From DASRHY01 sp046765875 (GTDB lineage: Bacteria > Actinomycetota > Actinomycetes > Propionibacteriales > Kribbellaceae), in the NCBI GenBank assembly GCA_046765875.1, contig JBKPSJ010000413.1, positions 1 to 15,575 of the forward strand: DNA of 15,575 nt. Reading direction: 5' to 3'. How positions within the stretch are numbered: the first letter of the stretch is position 1; the number at the start of each line of letters is the position of its first letter. A program made the position numbers and the translations under genes. The notes under the pieces were generated by a model that worked only from the letters and a program-made list of their open reading frames with translations, was not told the DNA's origin and did not search any database. This document shows, piece after piece, positions 12,787 to 15,575 of the stretch.

Positions 12787-13392
12787 GTGCCGTTCCTGAT
12801 CACCGTCGTGGTCGTCGTAGCCGTCCTCGGTGTGATCAACCTGCTGCTCTATGTGCAACTCGCCAAGAGAGTGCGGGAAACCTCGGCCCGGCTGGACCGG
12901 CTCAGCCGTGGCCCGGGCCCGCCGGCGACGATGCTCGAGGCCGGCCGGACGGTCGGCACCTGGCGGGCCACGACCGTCGACGGCCAGGAGGTGAGCGGCG
13001 AGGACCTCGACAGGACCACGCTGGTCGGGTTTTTTGCGACCGACAGCGAGGCCTCCGAGGAGCAGTTGCCCGAGTTCGTCACGTACGCCGAGGAACACCC
13101 GGGCGGGTGGAACCGGGTGCTGGCGGTGGTGATCTCGCCGGACATGACGGCCGCAGAGCCGCTGATCACCAGGCTGATCGGCGTCGCCCGGGTGATCCAG
13201 GCGCCGGCCGACGAGGTCGTGCTGCGAACGGCGTTCGGTATCCGCGGGTACCCGGCCTTCGGGCTGATCGGCGACGGCGGCGTCGTACAAGCCAGTGGCG
13301 ACAGCATCCGGGCGCTGACCGCGCCCGGCCGCACCGCGCCCGACGACCGCCCGCGCGGCCCCAACGCCCGCCCGGAGTTCCGCCGCGCCTGA
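12787..13392 (+). CDS. membrane-anchored thioredoxin-fold (TlpA/MauD-like) protein lacking CxxC
   Basis: A 201-residue protein. Residues 1-22 form an uncleaved N-terminal membrane helix (PFLITVVVVVAVLGVINLLL) followed by a short charged helix (KRVRETSARLDRLSR), with the rest probably outside the membrane. A thioredoxin-like domain follows: VGTWRATTVDGQEVSGEDL (56-74), LVGFFATDSEASEEQLPEF (79-97) and the cis-Pro loop IRGYPAFGLI with Pro156. TlpA/MauD homologues have CxxC in the second segment; here the pair is Ser87 and Ser90, so thiol-disulfide exchange is not expected. The role may be structural or binding. The GTG at 12787 has AAGGAGG about 6 nt upstream; earlier in-frame ATGs would precede that site. 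The C-terminal ~30 residues are Arg/Pro-rich. It is followed directly by a hydrolase fragment. Confidence 0.85.
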   Translation: MPFLITVVVVVAVLGVINLLLYVQLAKRVRETSARLDRLSRGPGPPATMLEAGRTVGTWRATTVDGQEVSGEDLDRTTLVGFFATDSEASEEQLPEFVTYAEEHPGGWNRVLAVVISPDMTAAEPLITRLIGVARVIQAPADEVVLRTAFGIRGYPAFGLIGDGGVVQASGDSIRALTAPGRTAPDDRPRGPNARPEFRRA

Positions 13393-13496
13393 CCGACGCA
13401 CGGCCCGCGTTGTTGGGGAACGCCCGGGTCGCGATCCAGGCGGGCGCGGGTCACGGCCCGTGGATCGACGACCCGGAGGCGTTCCTGCGTTACTAG
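13392..13496 (+). pseudogene. C-terminal relic of an alpha/beta hydrolase
   Basis: About 34 codons ending in TAG at 13494-13496 read ALLGNARVAIQAGAGHGPW followed by IDDPEAFLRY. This is the typical last strand and catalytic-His loop (GAGHxPWxDDPEAF) of proline-iminopeptidase-type alpha/beta hydrolases. No start codon, ribosome site or upstream hydrolase sequence is present in this frame, because the thioredoxin-like gene occupies the DNA up to 13392 in another frame. It is therefore a remnant left by deletion or replacement. Its stop TAG overlaps the stop TAG of the opposite gene within a CTAG. Confidence 0.6.
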
Positions 13497-14473
13497 CTCG
13501 CGTTGATCGCGTTGACGAGCAGGTTGCGGAAGGTTGTCTCCGACACGATCGGCTCGACGTGCTGGCCCCGCCGTGCGTACGCGCTCGGAACGAGCATGTA
13601 CAGCGTCGCCGCGTCGTCCCACAACCGGGTGCTGCCCAGCCACTGCGTCGTGTCGACCTGGAGCGCGGTCCGCAGCAGGCCCGGCATCCCGGTCCGGTTG
13701 AAGCGCTGGACCATCTCCAGGGTCGGGTCGTACGTCAGCGTGTCACCGGCCGGCGGCAGGTCGACGAAGACCGCGCTACGCGCGTAGCGCAGCAGACCGG
13801 CAGCGGTCCGGCACGAGGCGATGTCGTACTCGCAGTTGAAGTTGTCCGGGTTGTTCTCCACGAACGGACGGCCGGACGCCACCACGTTCACGTTCGAGCC
13901 GAGCTCGTAGGCGTACCGCACGAACGACGTCCAAGGTCCGAGCGCGAGCACGTCGACCCGGTTGCAGCCGTACAGCGCAGCATCGAGATCGCGGATCATC
14001 TTGTCCGAGGAGCGGCCGAACGGGACGGTCGCGGCGAAGTAGTTGTCCAGCCGCTCGGCACCTTCGCGGGCGGCCGGCAGCCAGTCGTACGGCGGTGGCG
14101 TGGCCGACGCCAGGCCGGGGATCACCGGCTGCGTCTGTCCTCGGCTGGCCAGGAACATCGACAGCGCCATGGCGCCGTTCTGAACACCCGAGATGCCCTC
14201 GGTCACCACGAAAGCCCGCACGCTGCGCGAAGGCAGCAGAGCCGCGATCGCGCGGTAGTCATCCAGACCCAAGTCGGTGTCCACGATGAGGCATGTGCCC
14301 GATCCGCCGCTGGTGGTCGTTGCTCCCGCTGCCACCTGGGTGGTCGCCTGCGGCGCCGCCGTGTCCGCCCTGTCTCCCGCGAGCGTCGGTATCGCGACGC
14401 CCAACCCCCCTGCCACCATTGCCAGCGTCGTGACGGCAACCCGTCCGAGACGCGTTCTGCTTACGCGCAGCAT
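13493..14473 (-). CDS. secreted nucleoside hydrolase-like protein
   Basis: A 326-residue protein with a signal peptide: basic MLRVSRTRLGR, then the hydrophobic VAVTTLAMVAGGLGVAIPTLA, cut probably near residue 32-40, so it acts outside the cytoplasm. The nucleoside-hydrolase calcium-binding signature is CLIVDTDLGLDDYRAIAAL (61-79; Asp65, Asp67, Asp71, Asp72). NNPDNFNCEYD corresponds to the substrate-binding N/E region, and RLWDDAATLYMLVP to the last metal-ligand Asp region. Where many family members have His before that Asp, this one has Trp, so the ribosyl substrate may differ. The family cleaves the N-glycosidic bond of nucleosides, used in salvage. The ATG at 14473 has GAAGGGA about 10 nt upstream; longer in-frame starts would place the signal peptide internally. 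Stop codons overlap with the convergent hydrolase relic. Confidence 0.85.
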   Translation of the reverse strand: MLRVSRTRLGRVAVTTLAMVAGGLGVAIPTLAGDRADTAAPQATTQVAAGATTTSGGSGTCLIVDTDLGLDDYRAIAALLPSRSVRAFVVTEGISGVQNGAMALSMFLASRGQTQPVIPGLASATPPPYDWLPAAREGAERLDNYFAATVPFGRSSDKMIRDLDAALYGCNRVDVLALGPWTSFVRYAYELGSNVNVVASGRPFVENNPDNFNCEYDIASCRTAAGLLRYARSAVFVDLPPAGDTLTYDPTLEMVQRFNRTGMPGLLRTALQVDTTQWLGSTRLWDDAATLYMLVPSAYARRGQHVEPIVSETTFRNLLVNAINAS

Positions 14474-14651
14474 CGTGTGGTATCCCTTCGGTGTCCCCGC
14501 ATTACGGCCGGTGGTCGGCCAGCCGCTCCAAGCGAGTCTTCGTGACACTCCTGTGCCGCGTCAAGCCAGATGGGTCACCCTTGGTTTCAGGATGCCGAGC
14601 GTTCGGGTACCAGTTTCGAGGAGGTGGCGCGGTTGCGCAGTCCGTCCAGAG

Positions 14652-14679
14652 GGGCTGTCCAGGCCTATCCGGACAGTCC
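14652..14679 (-). terminator. hairpin overlapping the 3' end of the UbiA-family gene
   Basis: Nine-base arms GGGCTGTCC (14652-14660) and GGACAGTCC (14671-14679), with one G-U pair and a 10-nt loop that contains the UbiA stop codon (14665-14667). It probably stops transcription before the 191-bp gap to the nucleoside-hydrolase gene; I see nothing else in that gap. Confidence 0.45.
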
Positions 14680-15492
14680 TCGACCGCGCACGATCAGCAA
14701 CGCCACGTCGATCACCGCGACTGCGATCGCGGCCCGGAACGGCCAGCGGCTGGCGGTGTTCACGCGGCTGTGCAGTGCGGCCGCGCCGACCAGGAGGACG
14801 GTCACCACGATCGCAGTGATGCCGAGCCCATCGACGCCCGGACCGATCGCGAGCACACAACTCGCCGCGGTCAGCAGCACACCGGCGACGATCGTCGCCC
14901 CCAACCGCCCGATCCGTTGCGGAAGGCCCCGGATCCCTTCGCGCATGTCGTTCTCGATGTCCGGTACGACATTGACGAAATGCGCGCCGACACCGAGCAG
15001 AGCCCCCGCGGCGGTGATCCACCAGGGCGGGAACGGATGGCCGGGCAACCCGAGCATCACGAACGCCGGGAGGAGGCCGAACCCGATCGCGAACGGAACC
15101 GGTGACAGCACAGTCGCCTTGACCCCGAGGTTGTACGCCCATGCCGCCGCCACGCCTGCCAGGTGCGCCAGGGCGGCGCGCCAGCCGCTCGCCAGCGATA
15201 GCGGGACGACAAGCACCAGTGCGACGGCGGCAGCGATCGAGACCAGCCGGGCGGAGACGTCGCCCGCGGCGATCGGCTTGTCCTTGCGCCCGGCGGCGAT
15301 GTCACGCTCGTGGTCGATGACGTCGTTGCTCCACCCGACCGACAACTGCCCGGCCAGGACCGCGGTCACCACCCAAACGGTCCCCCAGCCACGCCCGACC
15401 GCGACGGCGAACGCACCGGTCATGGCGGTGACGGCGACGGTGGGCTCAGGATGACAGGCGCGGACCAGGCCGACGGCCCACCGGGTGTGCAC
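14665..15492 (-). CDS. UbiA-family prenyltransferase
   Basis: A 275-residue integral membrane protein that would attach an isoprenoid diphosphate to an aromatic or other acceptor. The first Asp-rich motif, NDVIDHERDIAAGRKDKP (56-73; NDxxDxxxD), and the second, DIENDMREGIRGLPQRIG, are the Mg-diphosphate sites. Between and after them are about eight hydrophobic helices. The N terminus GLVRACHPEPTVAVTAM matches actinomycete UbiA homologues of unassigned substrate, so menaquinone (MenA) and other roles cannot be separated. The GTG at 15492 is the best start. There is no Shine-Dalgarno, but AATACT lies 6 nt upstream as a possible -10 for leaderless expression. It is divergent from a UbiG-like methyltransferase, which suggests a shared quinone- or lipid-like product (inference). 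Confidence 0.88.
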   Translation of the reverse strand: MHTRWAVGLVRACHPEPTVAVTAMTGAFAVAVGRGWGTVWVVTAVLAGQLSVGWSNDVIDHERDIAAGRKDKPIAAGDVSARLVSIAAAVALVLVVPLSLASGWRAALAHLAGVAAAWAYNLGVKATVLSPVPFAIGFGLLPAFVMLGLPGHPFPPWWITAAGALLGVGAHFVNVVPDIENDMREGIRGLPQRIGRLGATIVAGVLLTAASCVLAIGPGVDGLGITAIVVTVLLVGAAALHSRVNTASRWPFRAAIAVAVIDVALLIVRGRGLSG

Positions 15493-15575
15493 CCGGCCAG
15501 TATTCCGGTACGCCGTAACGATCCGGCCCAGTACGACGACCTGGCCGGCACCTGGTGGGACAAGCGGGGCCCGTT
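15487..15575 (+). CDS. UbiG-like SAM-dependent methyltransferase, N-terminal fragment (3' truncated by window)
   Basis: The frame from a GTG at 15487 to the right edge encodes about 29 residues, including NDPAQYDDLAGTWWDKRGP. This matches the N terminus of UbiG-type class I methyltransferases (pattern YDxLAxxWWxxxGxF). The methyl-donor motif lies beyond the window. No ATG is available and GTG 15487 is the only start near the conserved segment. It falls inside GTGCAC, the reverse half of which is the UbiA start, so the two divergent genes share a 6-bp start region. The start is uncertain; the family call rests on one conserved segment. Confidence 0.55.
   Translation, partial: MHPASIPVRRNDPAQYDDLAGTWWDKRGP

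Noticed and set aside
12372..12839. An intact 155-residue minus-strand protein containing SRRSFLG
   Set aside because: The part before the Tat motif is not protein-like and lacks a ribosome site. The good GTG/GGAGG start at 12556 is in the other frame, so a frameshifted relic explains the sequence better.
13460..14545. A 361-codon open frame on the plus strand
   Set aside because: Antisense to the nucleoside hydrolase, whose signal peptide and DTDxGxDD motif are clear. The plus frame is Arg/His/Val-rich noise.

Overview
This 15.6 kb window is GC-rich chromosomal DNA with strong G/C bias at third codon positions. It has frequent GTG starts, several apparently leaderless genes and many LuxR/MarR-type regulators. 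Together these point to an actinomycete (Actinomycetota, probably a soil Micromonosporales, Propionibacteriales or Streptomyces-like genus); the genus cannot be fixed from sequence alone. I see no tRNA, rRNA, CRISPR array, insertion sequence or phage gene.

Layout. 1-501: 3' end of a MarR regulator, convergent with argG. 502-4042 (minus strand): sthA (soluble transhydrogenase), a DUF1707-FHA protein, then argG, whose start region carries two ARG-box-like palindromes over the -10 and the start codon. 4147-6011 (plus strand): a regulator fusing an alpha/beta-hydrolase fold (nucleophile Ser replaced by Ala) to a LuxR DNA-binding domain, then an AhpD/CMD-like protein; both have a -10-like hexamer placed for leaderless transcription. 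6016-8751 (minus): a 911-residue LuxR/NB-ARC-type regulator with its HTH at the N terminus. It is divergent from a two-gene plus-strand operon, 8898-10796, encoding an OsmC-like protein and an FAD-dependent oxidoreductase. The oxidoreductase ends 161 bp inside the convergent ppk2 (10636-11493, minus). 11643-11933 encodes a small DUF4287 protein.

11934-12786 is a decayed interval. It has AT-richer sequence, strong hairpins and the 5' remnant of a Tat-exported protein, probably a PhoX-like phosphatase, with a frameshift and loss of the enzyme body. Upstream of the remnant is a PHO-box-like set of three 11-nt repeats. 12787-13496: a membrane-anchored thioredoxin-fold protein whose CxxC is SxxS, then the last ~34 codons of a lost alpha/beta hydrolase. 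13493-14473 (minus): a secreted nucleoside-hydrolase-like protein. 14665-15492 (minus): a UbiA-family prenyltransferase, divergent from a truncated UbiG-like methyltransferase; both start codons fall in one GTGCAC palindrome.

How the genes fit together. This is mostly a patchwork of housekeeping metabolism (arginine, NADPH/NADH balance, polyphosphate) and redox/stress functions (OsmC, AhpD-like, FAD oxidoreductase, thioredoxin-like) under dedicated regulators. A recurring feature is loss of catalytic residues while folds are kept: the hydrolase-LuxR sensor, the SxxS thioredoxin-like protein and the one-cysteine AhpD-like and OsmC-like proteins. I found no clear candidate for a wholly new multi-gene system. 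The most notable items are the PHO-box-driven phosphatase relic, the argG operator, the hydrolase-dead LuxR sensor, the FAD oxidoreductase/ppk2 antisense overlap and the shared-start divergent pair at the right edge.
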